From Peribacillus simplex (lineage in GTDB: Bacteria; Bacillota; Bacilli; Bacillales; DSM-1321), in contig NZ_FTMX01000001.1 in NCBI RefSeq assembly GCF_900156045.1, positions 62,001-126,000 on the forward strand: DNA of 64,000 nucleotides, in the 5' to 3' direction. Below, in pieces: positions 28,152-36,937 of this stretch. Every line of letters begins with the position of its first letter. Position 1 is the stretch's first letter. The notes beneath the pieces were generated by a model. The model saw nothing but the letters and a program-made list of their open reading frames with translations, did not search any database and was not told the origin of the DNA. Both the position numbers and the translations under genes were made by a program.

Positions 28152-31100
28152 GTGGAAATAAATAATATAGTAACAGAAAAAGCACAGAATTTTTTTGAAT
28201 ATTTACTTGCTTTAAATAATTTAGTTGGAAAAGTAACCCGAGACTTCTCGGAATTTGAGAAAAATTGGTTTATAGATGACCTTAAAGAGTTAAACGGGTG
28301 CTTTGTATTAGGAAATTGCCATAGCGAGGATAACATTTTTGAAATACATAGACCAAACATTACTGAAAAGGATAAGCAACCCCCTAAGCCAGATAAAATA
28401 ATTACCGATTGGATAGACTTCGACTTCTCCAACGAAAATATACAAACTTCATATAGAAAAGAGAAATTGGTAACTGATAAAGAAGGAGAAGAGATTAAAG
28501 AATCTTTTAGCGATAACAGTGACCGTAAATCTTCTTATATAAGATGGGTTTCTGAATGGAACATTTGGGCTAATAATCTGAAGGAAAAAAAGCGCGTCTT
28601 AAAACTGTATGGGGAATTTTTTGATTTGATTTCACGACTTGAAAAGGAAGGGGAATCGCTCGAATTTATTTTTGGAAGGGGATTGTTATGTTGGAAACAT
28701 CCAGATAATAAGGTAGGAACGATTCGTTCTCCACTCCTAACAACTAAATTGGAACTCGAATTAGAAGCTGATAAAGGTATTATTTCAGCTAAACAGGTTG
28801 ATGGCATAAAAAGCGTCGAGCGTGAAATGTTTTCAGGAATACAAATTCCAAATATTCAGCAGATAAATCAATTAATTCGTGATGTTGAATCAAGAGAGAT
28901 AACAACGGATTTATCTGACTTCTTTACTCACTTTATTCATTTATTAGATGCTAATGGTAAATTCATTGAAGAATCTTCGACAAAAAAAGCAACTGAGGAT
29001 CCCCTTATATATGAACATTCGATGTTTTCATTAAGAAGTAAAAATGTTAGGGTTTTACGGGATGATCTTGAACAAATTATTTCCGGTATTTCTACAGGCG
29101 AAATAGTACTTTCTGATACTGTAATCTCTATTTTAGGAGAGAATAGTAACAATTCGGTTGAAAAATTAAAAATAATGAAAGAAAACAGTGTTACTGGGTT
29201 TTTGGAAAACAATTTATACTTTCCACTTGAGTCTAACGAGCAACAAAAAGAAATTATAAACAGAATTGAAAGACATCATGGTGTGACCGTACAAGGGCCT
29301 CCGGGTACAGGGAAGACTCATACAATAGCAAATTTGGTTTCTCACTTCTTATCAGAAGGAAAAAGGATTTTAATAACCAGTCAGAAAGAGAGTCCTCTAA
29401 AAGTATTAAAAAATAAAATCCCCAAAGAAATTAGAGATTTATGTGTTCCTGTACTCGGAGGAGGGCGTGAGTCTTTACAAGAAATTGAACAATCTATTCG
29501 AGTAATTGGTGAAAAGCTTGGTGAATTAGATGTTTATCGACTGGAAACTGAAATAAACGGAGACAAGGAACAACTTCATAAAAGTAAAGCTAACGAAGCT
29601 CATTTGAAAAATCAACTAAAAATATATGCTGAAAAAGAAGGAACAGAACTTCTTTACAATGGAGAAATATTATTTAAGTTTGATATTGCAAAAAAACTAT
29701 CTGAATCTACTATTGATTATACTTGGATTCAAGATGAAATATTATTAGACGAAACTTTCCCTTTATCTCCATTAGATTTTAAAGAGCTTTGGGAACTGAA
29801 AGAAAAATTAAGTAAAGAAAGCTTATTACTTAGAGATCAGTTTCTTCCTACCGTAGGTATACATATTCAGAATAGCGCTTCCTTTTCTTCTCTTATACAG
29901 ACCGGCCAAGAGCTAAGTAAATACGTTGAATTAGGAAACGAAGTGATCGAAAAATATGACTATCCTAAAGATGAAAGGTTGCTTAAACAACTTTTAAAGG
30001 ATTTTAAAGGCCTTTTGAGTATGTCAGCTATACTAGAAAATACCGAGTACAAATCAATTATCGAAGACTGCAAAGCAGGCGGGGTTAGAGAACAACGGTG
30101 GCGAAAATTATTAAGTGAATTAGAACAGGCAAATGAAAAAATGTTCGAACACTATAATAGTCTGATTACTCAAAGGATCAAATTACCCGATAAGGATTTT
30201 ATCACTTTGAAAGAGGAAATAAATATCGCTAAGCAAAGACTTTTAAGTGGAAAAAAACCAAATGTACTCTTTTTTATGTTAAAAGGTAAGCAGGCTAAAT
30301 ATTTGTTTGAAGATCCTATTTTAAATGATAAACCTCTTAGTACTATTGACGATATCAGTGCAATTGAGATTTATCTTCAATACGAGGAGATTAAAAAAGA
30401 GACTGCTCGGATTTTTAACGGAAATATGGAGGAAATAGGTCTTTCAATGATCGATGAAAAAGAGAGACGGTATCCACATATCCTTGAGGAACGGATTAAA
30501 GAGCTAAAGCTTGTTATACAAGTCGTTGACTCCACTGTATCTATATATGAGAAGATAAAAATATACAAAATGAATGGTCTAAACCTGTATTCTATTGAAA
30601 TTAACAAACAACTTATTAATGGAATCGAAAATGCAATCAAATATATACAACATCAAGACTGGCTCGAAAATTATGAAAAAACACTCTTACAGTTAAGAAA
30701 TTTGTGTATCCAAGAAAATAGTCATCCAATCTTACATGAATTTATTAGTACTATGCAATCAAGAGATGTTTCAAATTGGATAAGACTGGTTAACTTATTG
30801 CAAAAACTGCATCAAACAAAAGAGATTGTCAACCGTTTCTATGAGTTACTAAACGTTTTAAAGGAAAGGCTGCCATTAACAGGAAAATCAATCGAACTTA
30901 CTGTAGGATCTGAACAAGAATTACCAGTAGAACATATAGCAGCTTTTGAATTAAAAAAGTTGCAGTCATGGTTAGATGAAACAAAGGATATGAATTTTTC
31001 TGTATTAAAAAAACAAATTGATCATGAGCATAAAAAACAGATGAAGTTAGTGCGTGATATTGTTAGTAAATCTACATGGAAGAACCAAGTCGCAAGAATA

Positions 31101-32996
31101 ACAGATGAAGAAAAAAGATCGCTTTCGGCATGGAAAACATATATTAAACGCTTTGGGAAAGGAAGTGGGAAATACGCACAGATGCATTTGCAAGGGGCCA
31201 GGGAAGAAATGAAGACAGCTCAAAGTGCCATCCCTGTGTGGATTATGCCTATAAATCAAGTTTTAGAAAACTTCCCTGTTACAAATGAAAAATTTGATAT
31301 CATTATTTTTGATGAAAGTAGCCAATGCGATTTATTTTCAATAAATGTTTTGTTGCGTGGAGAAAAGATAATCGTAGTTGGTGATGATGAGCAAATTAGC
31401 CCCCAAGCAATTGGTACTAATCTTGAGGATGTTTACGAATTGGTTCGTCGGCATCTTTCAGGTATCCCAAATGCAAATTTGTTTGACGGAAATATATCTT
31501 TATATGAAATTGCAGAACAAACCTTCCCAAAGGAAGGAAAGCTTATGCTAAGAGAGCATTTCCGCTGTGTGCCTGAAATCATTCAATTCTCAAATGACCT
31601 AAGTTACGGGGGAGAGATGATTCCACTTAGATTACCTTTAGAAGAAGATAAAATTGAACCGCCGGTAAAAGCAATTAAAGTAAATGATGGATACAATGAT
31701 GAAAAAGATAAGGATGTTAACATACCAGAAATAGATGCTATTATTGCTGATATGGTTCAAATGATAAATGATCCACTTTATGACGAGCAAACCTTTGGGG
31801 TCATAACTCTACAAGGACAAAAGCAACATAAATTGCTCGAAATAAGAATCCGGGAGGAAATAGGCGACAGTGAATTTGTGAAACGTAAGATAATTTGTGG
31901 TAATCCTTATACTCTTCAAGGTGATGAAAGAGACATAATATTTTTATCAATGGTTGTCGCTCCTAATAGGAATTTTAGAGCATTAACAAAAACATCTGAA
32001 AAGCAGCGTTTTAATGTGGCAGCAAGCCGTGCGAAAAATCAAATGAGACTTTATCATTCTGTAGACTTAGAAGAACTAAGCTCTGATGATTTACGTTATA
32101 GGTTCTTAAGTTATTGTAAGCATCCAACTCGTCTAAATGAAGAACTAGCAAACCTTGAAGACAAATGTGATTCCCCATTTGAAATAGATGTACTTAGGAT
32201 GATTTTAGCAAGAGGGTATAGAGTAACTCCACAAGTTAAAGTTGGAAGATACAGAATCGACTTAGTCATAGAAGGCTTACGAGACAGATTAGCAGTTGAG
32301 TGTGATGGAGAAAAATGGCATGGCCCAGAGAAATTTGATGAGGATATGCAACGGCAAGAATCTCTCGAGCGTGCGGGTTGGAAATTTTGGCGAGTCAGGG
32401 GTAGGGAGTTCTACTATGACCGCATAAAAGCAATGGAGAGCTTATGGGAACAATTAAAAAGCATGGGAATTGAACCGTCAATAGGTCAATCACGATATAA
32501 TAAAATAAATATAACTTCAAGGGATTTAGAAAAATCTGCTGAAAAGGCACGAATACAAGAAAATCTAAAAATACCAGAGATACAAAGAAGTAAATTGAAT
32601 TTGGGTCCTCCCGTAGGTATGGAAAAAAAATCAATTATTGAGGTAAAAGAAGCCCCTTTTGACTTAAAATCGAAAGGTTCTCATAAGCAAACTAGTTTGT
32701 TTGAAAATGAAAATCCAACCTTACACATGAAAAAAAGTGACGACAAAATAACCGTTAAACTGGGTATTATCAATCAAGAATCAAAATCATTCTCGTTATA
32801 TAACTACTTAAAATCTGCAGGTTATGAAGTTATAGATCAGCGAGATAAAGGGGGGAGTATTTGGGTTGTTGGGGGAGAAAATCTACAACCTTTAATGGAA
32901 AGCCTTTCAAGGAGGAATATAACCTTTAAGTTCTCTCCTAATGGTAGTCGTTCAACTAAAAAAGAACCTGCTTGGTATTCACAATATAGTGACTAG
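28152..32996 (+). CDS. Giant SF1 (Dna2/Upf1-like) helicase with C-terminal Vsr-type nuclease
   Basis: A 1614-residue protein. After ~370 residues with no clear domain comes Walker A GPPGTGKTHT near 382, then a long helical coiled insertion (~450-1000). The second helicase half follows: IIFDESSQC near 1052, GDDEQISP, MLREHFRC, TLQGDERDIIFLS and RFNVAASRAKNQM. About residues 1340-1430 form a Vsr/MTES_1575-like endonuclease (FEIDVLRMILARGYRV, RIDLVIEG, VECDGEKWHG, RAGWKFWRV). The C-terminal ~70 residues form a small alpha/beta domain ending in a PAWY-type motif. The GTG start has GGGGTG nine bases before it. Similar helicase-Vsr proteins are defence genes (Hhe type), but I do not see a DUF4011 domain here. 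Confidence 0.85.
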   Translation: MEINNIVTEKAQNFFEYLLALNNLVGKVTRDFSEFEKNWFIDDLKELNGCFVLGNCHSEDNIFEIHRPNITEKDKQPPKPDKIITDWIDFDFSNENIQTSYRKEKLVTDKEGEEIKESFSDNSDRKSSYIRWVSEWNIWANNLKEKKRVLKLYGEFFDLISRLEKEGESLEFIFGRGLLCWKHPDNKVGTIRSPLLTTKLELELEADKGIISAKQVDGIKSVEREMFSGIQIPNIQQINQLIRDVESREITTDLSDFFTHFIHLLDANGKFIEESSTKKATEDPLIYEHSMFSLRSKNVRVLRDDLEQIISGISTGEIVLSDTVISILGENSNNSVEKLKIMKENSVTGFLENNLYFPLESNEQQKEIINRIERHHGVTVQGPPGTGKTHTIANLVSHFLSEGKRILITSQKESPLKVLKNKIPKEIRDLCVPVLGGGRESLQEIEQSIRVIGEKLGELDVYRLETEINGDKEQLHKSKANEAHLKNQLKIYAEKEGTELLYNGEILFKFDIAKKLSESTIDYTWIQDEILLDETFPLSPLDFKELWELKEKLSKESLLLRDQFLPTVGIHIQNSASFSSLIQTGQELSKYVELGNEVIEKYDYPKDERLLKQLLKDFKGLLSMSAILENTEYKSIIEDCKAGGVREQRWRKLLSELEQANEKMFEHYNSLITQRIKLPDKDFITLKEEINIAKQRLLSGKKPNVLFFMLKGKQAKYLFEDPILNDKPLSTIDDISAIEIYLQYEEIKKETARIFNGNMEEIGLSMIDEKERRYPHILEERIKELKLVIQVVDSTVSIYEKIKIYKMNGLNLYSIEINKQLINGIENAIKYIQHQDWLENYEKTLLQLRNLCIQENSHPILHEFISTMQSRDVSNWIRLVNLLQKLHQTKEIVNRFYELLNVLKERLPLTGKSIELTVGSEQELPVEHIAAFELKKLQSWLDETKDMNFSVLKKQIDHEHKKQMKLVRDIVSKSTWKNQVARITDEEKRSLSAWKTYIKRFGKGSGKYAQMHLQGAREEMKTAQSAIPVWIMPINQVLENFPVTNEKFDIIIFDESSQCDLFSINVLLRGEKIIVVGDDEQISPQAIGTNLEDVYELVRRHLSGIPNANLFDGNISLYEIAEQTFPKEGKLMLREHFRCVPEIIQFSNDLSYGGEMIPLRLPLEEDKIEPPVKAIKVNDGYNDEKDKDVNIPEIDAIIADMVQMINDPLYDEQTFGVITLQGQKQHKLLEIRIREEIGDSEFVKRKIICGNPYTLQGDERDIIFLSMVVAPNRNFRALTKTSEKQRFNVAASRAKNQMRLYHSVDLEELSSDDLRYRFLSYCKHPTRLNEELANLEDKCDSPFEIDVLRMILARGYRVTPQVKVGRYRIDLVIEGLRDRLAVECDGEKWHGPEKFDEDMQRQESLERAGWKFWRVRGREFYYDRIKAMESLWEQLKSMGIEPSIGQSRYNKINITSRDLEKSAEKARIQENLKIPEIQRSKLNLGPPVGMEKKSIIEVKEAPFDLKSKGSHKQTSLFENENPTLHMKKSDDKITVKLGIINQESKSFSLYNYLKSAGYEVIDQRDKGGSIWVVGGENLQPLMESLSRRNITFKFSPNGSRSTKKEPAWYSQYSD

Positions 32997-33003
32997 GACT
33001 ATA

Positions 33004-33040
33004 GAGAACCAAAAAAATCTTATTTTGGTTCTCTTTTTTC
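33004..33040 (+). terminator. Terminator after the giant helicase
   Basis: GAGAACCAAAA / TTTTGGTTCTC followed by TTTTTTC. Confidence 0.9.
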
Positions 33041-33262
33041 AATTTAGATTGGGAAGAGTCGGCGACTTTTTCATTGTATTTAAGACTGCTCTCACAGCAT
33101 GCACAAAAAACATATGTATGACACACTATTTCTGACACTAGTTGAAGGGAAAATTCGCCTTTAGAAACAAACAAGAAAAATGTATTATTGTTCGACAAAT
33201 TATTCAATGTATCTTTTGAAATCTGAAATATTTTCTTATATAACCACAGTCAGGAGCAAATC

Positions 33263-36072
33263 ATGAGCATCGAGAAAAAGCTAATTGTCAATTCAGACAA
33301 GGGGAATTTATTAAATGAATTAATTTCTTCAATAAATGAGTGTGAAAAGTTTTATTTCAGCGTGGCTTTTATTAATTATAGTGGTCTTCAGCTGTTGTTG
33401 GATACTTTTAAGAACGCGGAGAAAAGGGGAGTAAAGGGGAAGATTATTACTTCTACTTATCTGAATTTTACTGAAGCGAAGGCTTTAAAGAAAATAAATG
33501 AGTTTAGTAATATCCGTTTGAAGATTTTTGAAACGGAAAAGGCGATTGGTTTTCATACGAAAGCGTATATTTTTGAATTTAAGGATAGTTATAAGGTGAT
33601 TATTGGTTCTTCTATATAACTCAAAGTGCACTTAAGAGTAATATTGAGTGGAACGTTGAGATTATTGCTAAAGAGGATGCTCAATTTCTGAAAGATGTAT
33701 TAAAGGAATATGATGGATTATGGAATAGTAGTGTCGTAGCGGATGACAATTTCATAAGTAAGTATGAAGAGTTTCTGAGTAAATTAAAGGGCTATACGAA
33801 TACACAGCAATTTATTTATGAAAGCTCTGAATATATCATTCCTAATAACATGCAAAAACGTGCGGTTGAAAACCTAGAAAGGATTAGGTCGTTTGGGGAA
33901 AAGAAGGCCTTAGTTATAGCAGCAACAGGGACGGGTAAAACGTATATGTCTGCTTTTGATGTAAAGGGATTCAAGCCTAAAAGATTACTGTTCATTGTAC
34001 ATAGAGAAGAAATATTAAAAAAAGCAAAAGAGACCTTTGAAAAGCTCCTTCCTAATGAAAAACTGACATTTGGATTACTGACTGGTAATCAAAAGCAAAA
34101 AAATGCTGATTATATTTTTTCTACCATTCAAACTATGTCTAAATGCTACGAGGAATTTAAACGAGATGAGTTTGATTATATTATTTTTGACGAGGCCCAC
34201 CATGCGACAAGCCCTAGCTATCAAGCAGTGCTAGAATATTTCGACCCACAATTCACATTAGGGATGACAGCTACTCCAGAGAGAAGCGATCAACAAAATG
34301 TCTTTGACTTATTTGATAATAATGTTGCCTTGGAGGTTCGTTTACATGAGGCTTTAGAGGATGAACTGGTTATTCCCTTTCATTATTTTGGTATTACCGA
34401 CATTGAGGGAATTGATTTAAGTGATGTAGATATTGACGATGTAGCGGAGATAACGAAGAGATTAAAGGTTAACGAGAGAGTAGACTTTATTATTAAGAAT
34501 ATGAATTTCTATGGCCATGACGGGGACAAAAGAAAAGGTTTAGGTTTTTGCGTAACCGTTGAACATGCACAATATATGGCACAAGAATTTAATAGAAGAG
34601 GTATTCAAAGTATCTGTTTATCTGGAAATGATTCAGTCGAGCTGAGATCGTATTATATAAATAGATTAGAAGATGATCATGATGATTTAGAATTTATTTT
34701 CACGGTTGGTATTTTTAATGAGGGTGTTGATATTCCTTCTGTAAATACTGTATTAATGCTAAGGCCAACTAATTCTCCGATAGTTTTTATTCAACAGCTA
34801 GGACGAGGGCTTCGTAAACATAAAGACAAGAGTTTCCTAACAGTCCTTGATTTTATCGGGAATCATAGTAAAACGTTCTTGATTGCCATCGCATTAAATG
34901 GAAGTCGTTATTATGATAAAGAAAGCTTGAAGGTTGCTATTGCGACTGGCTTTGCAAATATTCCAGGTTGTACACATATTCAAATGGATAAGATCTCGGA
35001 AGAACGGATATTGGCGCAAATTGATAAGGAAAACTTTAATTCTTTGAAGTATTTGAAGGAAGAGTACTTTGAATTTAAGAAAATGAATCAAGGAAAAATT
35101 CCTTTCTTATTAATGGATTATATGAAATTTGATGGAGCTCCAGATCCGATTAAGTTTATTAATCGTGAAAAAACATATTTGCAATTTGTAGCAAAAGTAG
35201 AAAAAGAGGATTCCTTGAAAAGGCTATTACTAGACGAGGCTTTTGAAGGAGTAATAAGGGAATTATCGAGTAAGCTACCTTTAAAGCGAGTGTATGAGTT
35301 TGCGATTGCTAAATATCTATTGGACCATGATGAGATTTCTTTAGAAACCGCAACACAAGAGATATTGAAGTTAGTTAAAGAGGTAGATGAAGATAGTGTA
35401 TTACATGCCTTTCAGTGTCTAAATCAGGATTTTTATGATCCTGGTCAGAAAAAGAGGAACTTGAAGTTATTTACACTTGAAGATGGTCATTTATCTAAGA
35501 CCTCTACTTATCAAATAGTTCTACAGAATGAAGAATATAGACCGTATATCGAAGATCTTATTATTTATGGGATCTTTAGATATGAAAAGGAATTTAAAGA
35601 AGATTACTATGGTGTCCCGCATTTGAAGCTTTATGAACAATATCAAATGGGTGATGCTGCATTACTATCGAATTATCGCAAAAGCCACAGTGCTTTTAGG
35701 GGTTCTGGTTTACTTTCGAATGGAAATGACTATTTCTTATTTATTGATTTACACAAGGAAGAAGATATTAAAGAGAGCATTAATTACCACGATGAATTTA
35801 TAAATGAGCGTATTTTTCAATGGCAGACTCCAAATAGTACAGCCCCAAGTTCTGAGAGAGGCAAGAATATTGTATTCAACCAGGATAGAGGGATTCATTT
35901 ACATTTATTTATTAGAAAGTATAAAGAAATAGATGGAAAGACAGAACCTTATATTTATATCGGGAAGGGTAACACGGTGGAATATGAAGGGGAAAAGCCA
36001 ATTACCGTTACAATGGAATTAGAGAATGAAGTCCCAGCTAGTTTATATACTGAGTTCACTAAAAGAGTATAG
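33263..36072 (+). pseudogene. PLD-SF2 helicase (DUF3427-type) gene with one-base frameshift
   Basis: A single gene read in two frames. The first (33263-33619) encodes a phospholipase D-like domain with FHTKAYIF and ends in IIGSS. The reading continues in another frame with TQSALKSNIEWNVEI, then the helicase to 36072. Restoring one A at about 33609 gives GSSNITQSAL, the expected second half of the PLD site, so this is a one-base deletion. Downstream are ATGTGKTY, FDEAHHA, GMTATPER, NEGVDIPSVN and QQLGRGLRKH, then a long C-terminal DUF3427-like region. Lone translation from an internal start (33850) would give a helicase without the PLD nuclease. Paralogue of the gene at 36930. Confidence 0.82.
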
Positions 36073-36100
36073 TCTTCTCATTTGAGAAGACTATTTTTTT
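36071..36100. terminator. Shared terminator overlapping two convergent stop codons
   Basis: AGTCTTCTC-ATTT-GAGAAGACT followed by ATTTTTTT. It includes the last bases of the PLD-helicase gene and of the opposing Nudix gene, so the two stop codons are only a few bases apart. Confidence 0.88.
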
Positions 36101-36491
36101 CATTGATTAATTGCTCTACAGCTGGAATGTCAGCAGGAGCCCATTTTAGAGAGCTTAGATTCTCTCCCTTTAACCATATCAGTTTTGAATGCTCATTGGC
36201 AGTTGGGGTACCTTCAATAATTCTACATTTTATTGATAGTAGGTTAATGATGAAGGTTTCATATTCATGCGTATTATCATTAAAGATTAAAGATTCTGTT
36301 TCAACCTTACATTGTAATTCTTCATCAATCTCTCTTTTTAAAGCAGTAAAAATATCTTCACCCATTTCTACTTTTCCACCTGGGAATTCCCACATGTTCG
36401 GGATGCTCATATCTGGAGAGCGTAACGCACATAGTATTTCATCTTTTTCATTTTCAATGATGGCTGCAACTACTTTAACTTGCTTTTTCAT
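36078..36491 (-). CDS. Nudix hydrolase, MutT/8-oxo-dGTP diphosphatase-like
   Basis: A 137-residue protein with the Nudix box GGKVEMGEDIFTALKREIDEEL at about 38-60, preceded by MWEFPGGK, typical of the MutT group that hydrolyses damaged or non-canonical (d)NTPs to monophosphates. It is convergent with the PLD-helicase pseudogene and divergent from a MazG-like pyrophosphatase. Two nucleotide-cleaning enzymes flanked by two PLD-helicases is an unusual, probably functional grouping. Confidence 0.88.
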   Translation of the reverse strand: MKKQVKVVAAIIENEKDEILCALRSPDMSIPNMWEFPGGKVEMGEDIFTALKREIDEELQCKVETESLIFNDNTHEYETFIINLLSIKCRIIEGTPTANEHSKLIWLKGENLSSLKWAPADIPAVEQLINEKNSLLK

Positions 36492-36610
36492 GTTATCCTC
36501 CTATAGGTTTGCTATGATTAAATAATATCATGATTAAGTGAGTTTTGTGATAAATACAGAATTTGGGTAAGTGATATAATTGTAAGATAAAATCTGAAGG
36601 AGGACCATTA

Positions 36611-36937
36611 ATGCCAGTCCACAATAAATTAGTCCGTGATCGGATTCCAGAAGTGATTGAAGCTACAGGTAAAAAGTTTACAACGAGAGTGTTAGATGAG
36701 AAAGAATACATAGAAGAATTGAAAAAGAAGAGCTTTGAAGAGTTACAGGAATATGTAGAGACTGAAAGTAAAGAGGATGCGATTGAAGAGTTGGCTGATG
36801 TGTTAGAAATCCTCCATGCTCTGGCTGAGTATCATGGGGCTTCTATCCAGGAAGTGGAGAAAGTAAGGAAGATCAAAGCAGATAAACGCGGGGGGTTTAA
36901 GGAGAAGATTTATCTGATTGAGGTTGAAGATGAGTAA
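36611..36937 (+). CDS. MazG-like all-alpha NTP pyrophosphohydrolase (COG4997 type)
   Basis: A 108-residue helical protein beginning VHNKLVRDRIPEVI, a signature of the house-cleaning all-alpha NTP pyrophosphatases often named phosphoribosyl-ATP pyrophosphohydrolase-like. The metal-binding acidic cluster EDAIEELADVLEILHAL lies near 56-72. AAGGAGGA precedes the ATG. Its last 8 bases overlap the start of the PLD-helicase, so the two are translationally coupled and probably work together. Confidence 0.85.
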   Translation: MPVHNKLVRDRIPEVIEATGKKFTTRVLDEKEYIEELKKKSFEELQEYVETESKEDAIEELADVLEILHALAEYHGASIQEVEKVRKIKADKRGGFKEKIYLIEVEDE

